A program made the position numbers and the translations under genes. The notes under the pieces are model-generated. The model had not been told where the DNA came from. It saw only the letters and a program-made list of their open reading frames with translations, and did no database searches. From Wallacemonas rigidus (lineage: Eukaryota; Euglenozoa; Kinetoplastea; Trypanosomatida; Trypanosomatidae), in contig JASAOL010000593.1 of NCBI GenBank assembly GCA_030849045.1, positions 186,001 through 250,000 on the forward strand: a stretch of DNA of 64,000 nt, in the 5' to 3' direction. The number at the start of each line of letters is the position of its first letter. Position 1 is the first letter of the stretch. Below are positions 29,601 to 36,557 of the stretch, piece after piece.

Positions 29601-29907
29601 GGTCCCTCAGCGTGGAGAGCATGTTGGGATTCGTAGCCGGCTGATCGAGCAGCGTTTTGCCGCGGAGAGACGAGGTCGCCGAGGTGTGCGAAGGACCTGG
29701 TCGAGGCGTTCGTTGAGCTTGTTGGTGCTGGTGCTGGTGAGCCTGCAACAGTGACGAGCCGCGGTCGCGCAGCGCAGCGGCATCTTCCGGTGTGTATTGC
29801 GGGGCATTAGGGTTGGCTCGTCGAGCACTCAAGAGCTCCTGGCCACGTGCCTGAAGGGCACGCTCCTCCTCAGCAGACAGCGACCCGGCTGTACCGTCGT
29901 ACAGCAT
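20653..29907 (-). CDS. Giant coiled-coil protein with NPF/DPF endocytic-type motifs
   Basis: A 3,084-residue protein, the largest in the window. Most of it is heptad-like, rich in Ala, Glu, Gln, Arg and Leu, consistent with long coiled coils (about 100-360, 500-600 and most of 1150-2750). Between about 360 and 700 the coil is broken by a Pro/Ala-rich segment with five NPF motifs (386, 441, 453, 659, 691), two DPF motifs (467, 676), an EPF (364) and acidic aromatic patches such as GWGFEDEGDF (629-638). NPF binds EH domains and DPF binds adaptor appendage domains in other eukaryotes, so a tethering or endocytic scaffold is a reasonable inference. Acidic low-complexity stretches lie near 1000-1150 and a Ser/Ala/Thr-rich tail ends in AWF. 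The first in-frame codon at 29910 is GTG; the next codon, 29907, is ATG. Confidence 0.8.
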   Translation of the reverse strand: MLYDGTAGSLSAEEERALQARGQELLSARRANPNAPQYTPEDAAALRDRGSSLLQAHQHQHQQAQRTPRPGPSHTSATSSLRGKTLLDQPATNPNMLSTLRDQYDRDARVIAELNSTITALQEKVTQQDSELTALRQAASVVAVPPAANTITVEEAEEAKAALLAQFSTHMEDCNKANQEYWAQTQAQHEAELATLAASRDALQARVEEIETELAAAQLREAERVRELEMELANARAQCQSLEAQCATLTQQANADVARLQDALTTTQEALHAAEQQLEDMASDKSDQAALIEEQLHALRHELCARDAAVAAAQEEVASTRQAQAAQATAEEALHQRIADLQTQVIALQQERREEAPSPDQHAEPFTAVAEEQRPADAIAPSTAVNPFQAAHRTSTPATNVTARPDSARVDADGWDMGAGTEGVWGAADAAEDAASATAVNPFHAPALSSATNPFVAVSAPADATQDPFGAAAIAPALVPTEPPAQLPVAAVASTMSADAQHLEEDIARLEQALEEERVAHTHALTAAQSDLAATKDALEVARATAQAAQESLAALESELAEARAAAQAMADERDIALAAADAKQHIIDALQAQQPPQDDPLGQPHRRVTEPTAALLDALPPPADWTEGWGFEDEGDFVAAPEARASPEKPAAPVLAANPFARPPHAPTQPAESTDPFTMHSTDLSAHDTNPFAVAQPTGGPAHPATAAAPKVFLASAPEDEAPVLTTSHAGDAEARVAELEAALQASDDARQDLLRRVAALEAGHAALDASQNAATRTDALNAVPVLESSSFSAAAVLLPLPVATASEERCAGSLCDDENAIPTSPSSIAIDDSRRPEHGVAVAAQATTQSPGDAGDEGHAQAAKPVPYSAETEATTLMGIDGDVLQLRERVRALEAQLAVVRNESLERIPSSVPTQPSARVYTAEEDATATSGMQVLGRRFADVQLRLARAQEENAALREEVNNLRQQCGLSPLVSSSDSPSQAAQMQPPENASGGLEEAEMATLRHVGRAASLGLATDITWEHTFGGTLNPVDAEARRASQAAVGADGEADETAPAAATVTSRRLPSAPEDLVEGENDAEEVSISVSTRAAGRRPGGPSQPMGEEEEYDHPSLNGMDINDNDEEGDAELDNEDDANNRMQDSSNQLDGHEETPTELPRRRTNSRPLSPHLQDATAESMAALGRQYAEAQHQLMRAVDMRAALEADLAEAQQQLAALAEAHEAELQELTDTAEARLIEVEDLCRQRIEELEAELEAARANSPAAQPHADSDEAPSHSDDHAHSSDDAAPAGPAVADLMAELDVLRQTEASQAHKIAELLSQREAAQLAHAAELHALKEALQAAEAEKEALEAEMDAMVDQFESQMDERDALLQQRLEEMEANTHVNDSDRIAELESARAASEASRQHLQERFQQLQNEYNAYVKDTHALRNTRDQQSEEAVVQASAVHDANARQLAALRTRLEEMSEHMDAAQRDLTEREAQCVELRRQLDQQALAHTQAIEQLKAQLEDRRREVQALSTHNDELTSLLQDGATSVEAALADRERELKALRADCEAHKRHAAELGDQLAQQGAALTDARAEQSSLQRAVADAEAGRREATQQAQAAHQAADRQAREHAQEAEHARLAAERAQREHSEELARMAAVHQEELNTCHKAADALRDELQVAQTMAATLPLEGRRFQNQFDALRQQLESALSENTQLQKILHDLRAAQVGGGADSNNPSGSAAGPARSADAHVNALLSRTDELEGRCRELTRAKNELAKDKDNLTVQALKAERLAEVKEQALRRQEAEVQYCRTQIASLQSDLGHRVRANQALQSELESVHDHAAAVAAAYEDLQSSMAGVANEHALAAQAEGLMYAKARSVPLLLEEYMHAVSTGYVCIARAVQTDRAQLAARCDAIEATAQEAMTEGERQISAYQTALADAQEEQTALSRIIDGLRDDLQVAEQGLAEAVEELKAARVEVRETKRAAHEEVFAAQREQQSAALEHADTLHSLALLQEEVDRAARILQKQKEQYEGRITQLEHDLEQSQDKLRSHASESRAARSAEDDDRAQLLARAEEAERRRDAAERDARGVRAQLDRAVPRLAALEEAHAQRSAELLDTAQQLSALSKKTSSEGEVTQRFIQDLSEASQELIAANAALKKTNVMHETALERLKAELGDVQHENEQLRVQRDQQARDLDTVTRRANELEVRYARDVTETQSRQRDLERHISGLQERNTHLQEGEQSARQSLRDTQQQLTSATDALARATEAHETTQGQFSRQLQSLRDRCAGLEAELAALQQQCTEAQTARDAKDRDGQAAQREADRLREYLAAANEHNEALNEQLRLSREEQTARRTGVQQSLEDAQKELQRCRQVLADAEAKQLGLESDLYAVRSERDKLHQELLAARAATQTAQEAYKKEQFERCEMASSLQDQVAKLYEELRAGQNKIRTLAAQLEQQRDQNGVLLDEVKEANERCKAQRVECECVKDELATTKEENRRSRYALQSKIDDLEDALESEKVAAEQYHLKMTNKVEMYEVTEAALRQEIADLRRDVADLEESLAAKARGEATSERDHSRQLLSLKNAEEELRMLRAQHKKDIDEISELRLHLQQRTTELERCTRELGTQAARIRAEMEAQHHVTVDTLTAQCRKAQQALEEARAGRDHAIQSSQLRQKQLEEIEEREGELAESLRARQQELELLRHRLQSIELVAQQAAQEAGLSRQSDASSSASVDVPQVLDNLLEQVRQYAHGATSTELERRQCDELRAALDEHQTLMQRVSQLAEQPFHVPVSGAGNYHNASVSGLNSATMTGRRSRTARGTSFLIEPLSRPDETTGARASVSGGAPLLTDGGAAAGFRNSTSVLDAPEALVWHPSQQNMVEQLEVASLTLSHRLQAHVHTTETALNTLAAALSAPNSITSDSAVRKVQLTATMLELQRRTGSANRALQRVVDVVTTASRQSQPDLVHSAATGGVGGPNVSALSGVSPIRQTPAHVDANSVSHSGEEPYAALTTALVEAVRAFGEVERVVLRPYNEILSTSSTSAPSGAAAAQSQTAAHVTQSAAQTPEAHAPATPGRNALSSDTRAWF

Positions 29908-30551
29908 CACTCTGCGTCAATAAATAGAGAAGGACAAAAAGCGAACGGCAGCGTGTGATTGCTGTTGTTCCTCGTAGTGGCGTCCCCACAACGCGGCGAG
30001 AGAGAGAGAGAGAGCGGGAGAGGGAGTAAAAGAAAAAACAGCAGAAGAAAGGATCACACAGTGGTATCCTTGGGGCGAAACAAAGACAAAAGGAGCTACT
30101 AACTTTTGGCGCGGTCAAGTGTAAAAAATGCATGCGTGCGTGTGTGTGTGAGAGAGAGAGAGAAGGAGGAGTGAATCATCGAGAAGACGTGAGTGTGAGT
30201 CGAATCGAGCGGAAAGGGAGTGGCACACCATCTCTCAGTGAGACCAGGCAGATCGTTTCCGCTCGTGGTTATTGCCGCGACGTATGCGTTTTTACTTTTT
30301 CTTTTTTCATTCTCAGCGTCACCTGCGCTGATGAGGCCACAGTGTAGAGAAGGAAAGGAACAAGGAGAGCCATACCCAAGGTGGAGGCGAGCGTCTAGAT
30401 AAAGACAAAGATGTTTTCGAACAAAAAAAAACGTGAGCAAGGTGGGGGGAAAAATGAAAATGAACGGAGTGAACGCTAGCGGGGTGATGGCAGCCAGGCG
30501 ATGTGAAGACACGCAAGGTGAGGAGGTGAGGGTAGGAGAGGCCATGGGTGC
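29908..30551. other. Spacer between the split kinase and the giant coiled-coil gene
   Basis: It holds the coiled-coil leader, with a GA/CT run near 29998-30013 and candidate AGs at 29972-29971 and 29913-29912, and a second GA run near 30150-30164. No gene is seen. Confidence 0.55.
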
Positions 30552-33500
30552 TCACAACCGCTGAGCGAGGTGTTGCACCACAGCATGCGTCAGACGAGAC
30601 AATCGGGCCCGTTGTGTGTCGTGTTCATCGAAGAGATCCACGAGAGGGACAGGGAGAAGATGCAGCGGCTCAGCGGGGGGCTCCCCGCTTACATCCAAGT
30701 CATCGCTGCGTAAGACGGCAACCTGTAGCAGGACCCGCGCCACAGCCAAGCAGCGCAGATAGAGCGTGCGCTCAATAGGTGGAGAAGCAGCGTCCAGCAT
30801 GTCTGAACAGCCGTCCTGTGCGACCTCCGCCTTCGCAGCGTGTGCAGCGCCGCGGGCGACGAGCGACACCAAAATTTCCCTCACTGCCAGCCGATCCAGC
30901 GTCACCGCGTCCGTTACGGGAAGGTGGTGCGCACGACGCTGACGCGCAATAAAGGAGGCGGCGTCGGCCAGCCACGTCTCAAGATTGGCGTGGTGTACAC
31001 GATTGCGAAGGTGGTGGTGGTGGTGGTGAGAACGAAGAGGTGTGCCTTCCGGCGAATTTGATCGCTGCGCTGAGGAGATACTCGTCGGCGCCTCACCCTC
31101 ATCGTCAGCAAGGGCAGACCGCCCATACCGTAAGAGCGCCTCGGCGTAGGTAAGCACAGCCGCAACGCTTGTCATGGTCGAATTTCTTCGATTCACTTTT
31201 CTGTCGTCGCCTCGATGACCTTCACCTTCCCCGTCAGCTTGGTTCACGTCGAGTGCGAGCGACATCCCGTGGGTAAGGAGCGTGCTGACGTACACGCGCG
31301 CTGCCAAGACGGCGGTTAGCGCCTTCCTCTTCACCTCCTGTTCGTGGTACGCAGACACCGTCTTCGCCCCTGCTGCCACCACTTCCGGCACTTCAGAGGT
31401 CACTGCTCTTGTGAGGTTTGGTATTTGGACCGGTGGTGTGGCGGAGCGCAGCGAAGTGGTGAGGCCTGTGATGGACAGCGCCGGTGCGGGCAGTGCGAGG
31501 GCCGGCGGCGATGACGGCGAGTGCCCGGGATCGTTCGCAGGTGAGAAGGTACCGCTACCCTCACCGAACCCGGGCGGCGCACGCTGTGGGCGCAGTGCCG
31601 AGGATGCCGGGAGCGACTCCACTGGGCAGAGCGACAGGGGCGAACGTTCGGCCGCCACGTCGCAGTGCGGAGAAGGACTTCTCCCGTGCGTCGGCTCCGG
31701 GGTGTCACCCGGGAGGGGCCGCTCTGCTTGTGTGTGCAGTGGTGCGCGCAGTGTGAGGGGGGGAAGCGGTGGTACTGGCTGGCGCGAGGCATCTGCGGAA
31801 AAAGCTGCCGACTGGCCTGGAGGGTCGGGCGGCGCGCTCGCAGAGTGGGACACCTCGCACGCTGATGTGTCGGCTGTGGACTGTGCACACGGCGACGCGA
31901 AGAATGGGTGTTCCACAGCCTCCCACGCTGTGATTCGGTGAGCCGGGTCAGCAGTGATCATTTTGGCGAGCAGCGCCAGCGCAAGGTCAGCGTACTGCAT
32001 GGTCAGAGCGCGATCGGCTGGTGCGGCGGGGGCAGTCGCCTGGACCATCTCCCGCCAACGCGCGCCGACGTCAGCCAGTGCCGCGGTCATCGCACCGTGT
32101 ATTGACGCGGCCTCGTCAAGGTTAGCGCTGCCACAACGACTCATGCCCAGCTGCGTCGTCGAGGAGGCGATGGCCGATGTCACCCACAGAAGAGGGCCGC
32201 CGTGCAGCATCTCCAGCAACACCACACCCACCGCGTACAGGTCAGCAGACTCATGGTACGCTTCCTTGGCAAGACGCTCAGGGGCGAGGTACAGGAGACT
32301 GCCCGAGTGGCCCTCGCGGTCGTGATCGTCGCACATCCACAGATGCGCATCAGCACAGTCACGCGTACGAATTCGCATAGCGGTGCCGAAGTCGGCAAGC
32401 TTCACTGTCCAGAGACACAGCGCCGCCTCCTCGATGGTGACAAGACCTGCACTCGAAGGTGCGGTGACACCTACCACCGGTGGACATTGGGGTGGTGTTG
32501 TAGCGACCTGGTCTCCTCGTAGGCATGCAGTGGACGCCGGCAGGGTAGAAGACGTAGGTGAAGAGCTGGTGCGGTGCGCCGTCAGCCCGGACGTGACGCG
32601 CACCGGCGCTACAGTCTGGGGGGTGTGTGCAGGGGTCAAGAGTACGTTTTCGGGTTTGATGTCGCGATGGAGGACGCCGGCCTGGTGTAGTACCGTCAGC
32701 GCGTTCAGCATCTGATACGCCCACGCACGCACTAGCCACACGCTCTGCGGGCCGCGCTGGCGTACGAACGTATGCAGATTGCCGCCTGCACAGTAGTCGG
32801 TGACGACGACAAAGGTCGCTGTCGTCACAGGCGGACGCGTGTGCGCCACAGGTACCTTATCCTCGTTAGTGGGGTCGCACGCGCTCGTGACTGGCGCGGC
32901 CTCCGTGAGCGCGTCACCACCAGGCCTTTGGACAGACGGGGCGGGGAGTTGCAGAGGTGTCGAGGCGGTGGCAGAGGCGCGCAGCCCGGAAGAATGGCCT
33001 CTCCCTTCGTACGGATTGGGGGACATGTTCGGCGTGTGCGCGGCATCCGTCATCGCACCGTCTCCGCATCCAGCCTGCGTTGCTTTGACTGGGTGATCGA
33101 TGGCCGTGGCCGCAAGAGGTGAAGCACCGATGGTGGATGGATCCGCGTACGCCACGTCCTCGTCTCGCCGACGTTGGCGATGGTGCAGTGGGTCGTGATA
33201 GAACGCGGCGTGCATGCGAACGATGTTGACACAGCGGGCGCGCTGCAGAAGGTAGAGAATGGATACCTCATCCGGCACAATGTCCCCCGTTCCGCTTGGG
33301 AATGCTGACGATGGGGAGAGCGGGGTGCGTACCAAGGCAGCAGGGGGCGGATGCGCTTTTGGTGACGGAGGCCGTGGCGAGAGTGCTGCACGACCGCTCC
33401 GCTGTTGTTGCTGCAGTCGGCGAGCGAGCTGGACCTCCAGCCGCATCGACTCCACAACGAAAATTTTCAAGGCGATGGGTGTGTTGGTTCTGATGTCACG

Positions 33501-33680
33501 ACCTCGGAATGCCTGGCCAGAGGCGCCTTCGCCGAGCACAGCGGACGGGTCATACACGAACGCACCAGCAACCTTGCGCTCGCCAGGAAGCAGTGAGGAG
33601 CGCAAGCTCGGTCGGCGGTTGGCCGTGTCGTCTATCATACCAGCGCGTTTGCCTTCTGGCGCTCCAACTGGGTTTTTCAT
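30552..33680 (-). CDS. Serine/threonine protein kinase with three long inserts
   Basis: A 1,042-residue protein whose kinase domain runs from about residue 43 to 590. Motifs seen are GEGASGQA (50-57), ALKIF with K72, a helix-C-like VPDEVSIL (E138), hinge VVTDYCAGGNL, HRDIKPENVLL (338-348), KLADFGTAM (427-435) and SLLYLAPERL (461-470). All catalytic residues are present. Three low-complexity inserts interrupt the fold: about 86-132 before helix C, 165-285 before the hinge, and 350-422 between the HRD loop and DFG. The C-terminal half is Pro/Ser-rich, with an Ala/Leu helical region near 850-1042 and a short His run. I cannot assign it to a group. The start at 33680 is ATG, with a candidate AG at 33704-33703. 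Confidence 0.85.
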   Translation of the reverse strand: MKNPVGAPEGKRAGMIDDTANRRPSLRSSLLPGERKVAGAFVYDPSAVLGEGASGQAFRGRDIRTNTPIALKIFVVESMRLEVQLARRLQQQQRSGRAALSPRPPSPKAHPPPAALVRTPLSPSSAFPSGTGDIVPDEVSILYLLQRARCVNIVRMHAAFYHDPLHHRQRRRDEDVAYADPSTIGASPLAATAIDHPVKATQAGCGDGAMTDAAHTPNMSPNPYEGRGHSSGLRASATASTPLQLPAPSVQRPGGDALTEAAPVTSACDPTNEDKVPVAHTRPPVTTATFVVVTDYCAGGNLHTFVRQRGPQSVWLVRAWAYQMLNALTVLHQAGVLHRDIKPENVLLTPAHTPQTVAPVRVTSGLTAHRTSSSPTSSTLPASTACLRGDQVATTPPQCPPVVGVTAPSSAGLVTIEEAALCLWTVKLADFGTAMRIRTRDCADAHLWMCDDHDREGHSGSLLYLAPERLAKEAYHESADLYAVGVVLLEMLHGGPLLWVTSAIASSTTQLGMSRCGSANLDEAASIHGAMTAALADVGARWREMVQATAPAAPADRALTMQYADLALALLAKMITADPAHRITAWEAVEHPFFASPCAQSTADTSACEVSHSASAPPDPPGQSAAFSADASRQPVPPLPPLTLRAPLHTQAERPLPGDTPEPTHGRSPSPHCDVAAERSPLSLCPVESLPASSALRPQRAPPGFGEGSGTFSPANDPGHSPSSPPALALPAPALSITGLTTSLRSATPPVQIPNLTRAVTSEVPEVVAAGAKTVSAYHEQEVKRKALTAVLAARVYVSTLLTHGMSLALDVNQADGEGEGHRGDDRKVNRRNSTMTSVAAVLTYAEALLRYGRSALADDEGEAPTSISSAQRSNSPEGTPLRSHHHHHHLRNRVHHANLETWLADAASFIARQRRAHHLPVTDAVTLDRLAVREILVSLVARGAAHAAKAEVAQDGCSDMLDAASPPIERTLYLRCLAVARVLLQVAVLRSDDLDVSGEPPAEPLHLLPVPLVDLFDEHDTQRARLSRLTHAVVQHLAQRL

Positions 33681-33702
33681 TTTGCCCGTTGTCGGTTTAC
33701 GT

Positions 33703-33780
33703 CTGTTCGTTTGTTCGTTTGTTTGTTTGTTTTTGAGGGATCAGTGACGAGGACCACACAAGAGCGAGGTAGGGGAAGGC
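33703..33780 (-). promoter_or_regulatory. Candidate spliced-leader acceptor for the split kinase
   Basis: On the coding strand a pyrimidine-rich stretch (about 33780-33736) is followed by an AG-free CAAA/CGAA repeat and then AG at 33704-33703. The 5' UTR would be about 22 nt. Confidence 0.45.
33705..33734. repeat. TTTG/TTCG tetranucleotide tract
   Basis: About 30 nt of TTTG with TTCG variants, reading CAAA/CGAA on the coding strand, between the pyrimidine tract and the predicted acceptor of the kinase gene. Confidence 0.85.
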
Positions 33781-36557
33781 AGCGACTAGGCGAGACGCAA
33801 GGAGTCGGAAGCGCGCTCACGACACACACACACGTTGTGCACACTCTTCTCTATCAGCCCTCTACGATGCGGGAAAAAAAAAGGGGGGGCAGAGAGAGAG
33901 AGATAGAAACGAGCGCTTGATGAGTGTTGGGACCAAAGAGAGGAAATGAAAGGAGAAACAAAGGAGGATAATGAGGGAGAGGAGATGGGAGGTCATGGAC
34001 CTTCGATGCCACGCGGACGGCGCAGGCCGCACTACGCGCACAAGGGGCGAAGAGAAACGCACCGTCGGCGCGCTCGTCCCCCATACACGTCTCCGCCGCA
34101 GACGACAGGAAGCGAGGGAGAACGGATAAAAACAAAAACAAAAAAAGAATGAGCGCGGACAGAAGATGAGTGGCAGCCACAACTACGCATCACGCGCTGG
34201 AACGCTCCCACCCACGCACGCACGCATACCTACCGTATCTGACAAGTGGGGGGGGGGCGTTGGCTCGACACATACGCTCAGCATACAGAGAAGAAAAAAA
34301 GACAATCTGGATGCCGCGGATGCAACGATGGCGCCGACCACTTTCTGCGGACACGGTAGACATGTTCTCTCGCGCTAACTATGCGAGGTGGCACTTGAGC
34401 GTGCGAGCGGGCGGATGCTGTCTGCCGCTCACGTCCTTTTTCTTTTTCTTTGTTCTGACGAGGTCTTTTGAGGTGGAGTTATGGTTCACAGTCAATACCA
34501 AAAGAAGAGTGTCAGCATCACCATCATCATCGCAGCGTACGCAACCTTTGTGAAACGCCTGTACTGTTCGCCCTCTTCTCTGACGTGTAGAAGAAGAAGA
34601 AGAAAAATCGAAGGCCAACAGGTCGCAGTCAGAAAGAAAAAAAAACCAACAGTAAAGAAGTAAACACGGTAAGCCGAAGACGAGATCGATGCACAGAGAG
34701 GTACTCACCTTGAACATGAAGTCAAGCACGAGCATCACCGAGTCTCTTCGTCTCTCCCGTCGGACCGGTTCATCCACTTGTAGCGGGGGGCGCAAGAGTA
34801 AAAAGGAAACAAATGGAGGGCTATGCGAGAGACGCCACCGACGGCGCACGAACGTCAAGCATGAGCGCGTGAAAAAAACGGAGAGAGGCGAAGGCGAAAA
34901 AGAGGAGCACAAGAATGACCGATCCCCTCAGCCGTCGGCAAAGAAAAAGTGAGAAAAAGCTGCAAAGATAGTTGGCACACACACAAAAAAAAAAAAGAAG
35001 ATGACCATTGGATCAGCTAGCATTCCCCACCAGTGTGTGTGTGTGTGTGCCTGTATGATTGCGTCGCAGCCACACCAAGAAAAAGAGGAGAAAAAGGGAA
35101 AACTCAAGAGTAGGGAGAGAGCGGTGAGGTTAAGCCAACAGCAGCACCCACTCCACATATCTTCGTTATGTCCTTCTTCCGTTCCATATGCATTCCTTTG
35201 TCTTCATTTGCTTACTTTTCAGATCTCACCTTGTCGGTTCTCGTGTCTCTCTCACCGTGATCCTTGTCGTTGTTGTTCTCCCCCTCCCCCTCCTCTCGTT
35301 GCGCTTGGCATCAAAGTCGGTGGTGTTGAGCACTGTATCGACACATCTCATCGTACGCGTCGCCCAGAAAGAGATTTCACACACGAGCACGCCTGCATAC
35401 GAGGAGACAAACAAACATTTTTCAAGGCAAAACGACTCGTCCGATGTGTAACCGATTTTGGGGGTCTCATGTTTGACCCGCGCTTGAGGCGCGTGCGGCT
35501 CCATTTTTTTTTTTCTTTTCTCCTCGCGTTCGTGTCTCTCTGTGTGTACGTGTTCCGATCAGCAGCAATCGGAAGGTTCGTATAGGTGACAAGCCGAACA
35601 AGTGAGGAAGGCGAAAAGAAAAGGTAAGAAGGCGGTTCGAAGCCCTCTTGACTTACCACGCTGCTTGGGACCGCAAACAAAAAGGGGAAATAGAGAGAGA
35701 AACCTCCAGATGAAGGAGACGTATACAACTTGTCTTCTCGTCTTCCTTTTAGTGCTGGGGGTGTACTCGAGAGGAGTTTTTTTTTTTTTTTGGCAGTCTC
35801 CTTGTCTGTTTATCGAATTGTTTCCGGGGAGTTTGTCGAGTTAACCAGACTTTAAAAAAAAAAAAAAATGCACCGCGGCTTGTTCAGACGACAGAAGCCC
35901 GAGACGACATCAATGTAAACATGTGCTTCACTCAAGAATAAAGAAGACTGGTTATTGTGTTTTTGTTGTTTTTCTCTTGTTTTCCGTTTTGTGGTTCTCA
36001 TATTGACGCTCTCGCTTCCCACACAAATAAGGAGAAAGCGGAAGACAGATATCGCAGTGCTGCAATGGATGTGCGACAAAGATTGTTTTGCGTTGTGCTA
36101 TCAAAAGACGTAAAGACGAGGTAATAGAGAGAGAGATATCAAAAAGAGAAGTGACGGAAAACAAAAAAAGAGCTTCATCACGTCGCGGCAACGTGGGAAG
36201 AACTTACACCGGGAAAAAAAAAAGAAAAGAAAAGAAACAAAATTGCATCAGCACAAGCCGTGGAAGGAGCGGTGATGATCTCCATCAGCGTACTATGGTG
36301 TGGGACAGAAGGAGTAAAGGGTGCCGTGCCGCTAGTCACGTACATAGAGAGACGGCTGCGTGCGACGACGAGCGACAGGCGGAAGACGAAACAAAAGCAC
36401 AAAAAAAAAAGAAGGAGCCGTTCGTTCGCGCAAGGAGGGGGGAGGGGGGCGGTGTCACCATCGACACGCGTAACAGAGGAAGGAGACCGAACAAAAAGGG
36501 GGTGCAGTAGGATGGTGCGTACACGTACGTGGTCAGACTTGTGCGGCGCACTTCGTC

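Larger units (their letters stand above)
33681..36557. other. Long (2.9 kb) spacer between MKT1L and the split kinase
   Basis: The longest gene-free stretch. It carries the kinase leader, a G run near 34246-34254, A runs near 34985-34996 and 35852-35868, a TG run near 35034-35050, T runs near 35504-35516 and 35778-35792, and an imperfect hairpin at 35623-35657. Frames here translate as pyrimidine-run products or need GTG/TTG starts. I see no gene I can support, though a small RNA cannot be excluded. Confidence 0.5.

Noticed and set aside
33854-34180. Secretory-looking 108-codon minus-strand frame
   Set aside because: Starts with GTG and consists of Leu/Phe/Ser from pyrimidine runs in the kinase leader.
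34379-34912. 177-codon minus-strand frame in the long spacer
   Set aside because: Its first codon is TTG, composition follows T/C runs, and no domain is seen.
35634-35644. tRNA T-loop-like GGTTCGAAGCC
   Set aside because: The acceptor stem, D arm and anticodon arm cannot be built on either strand.
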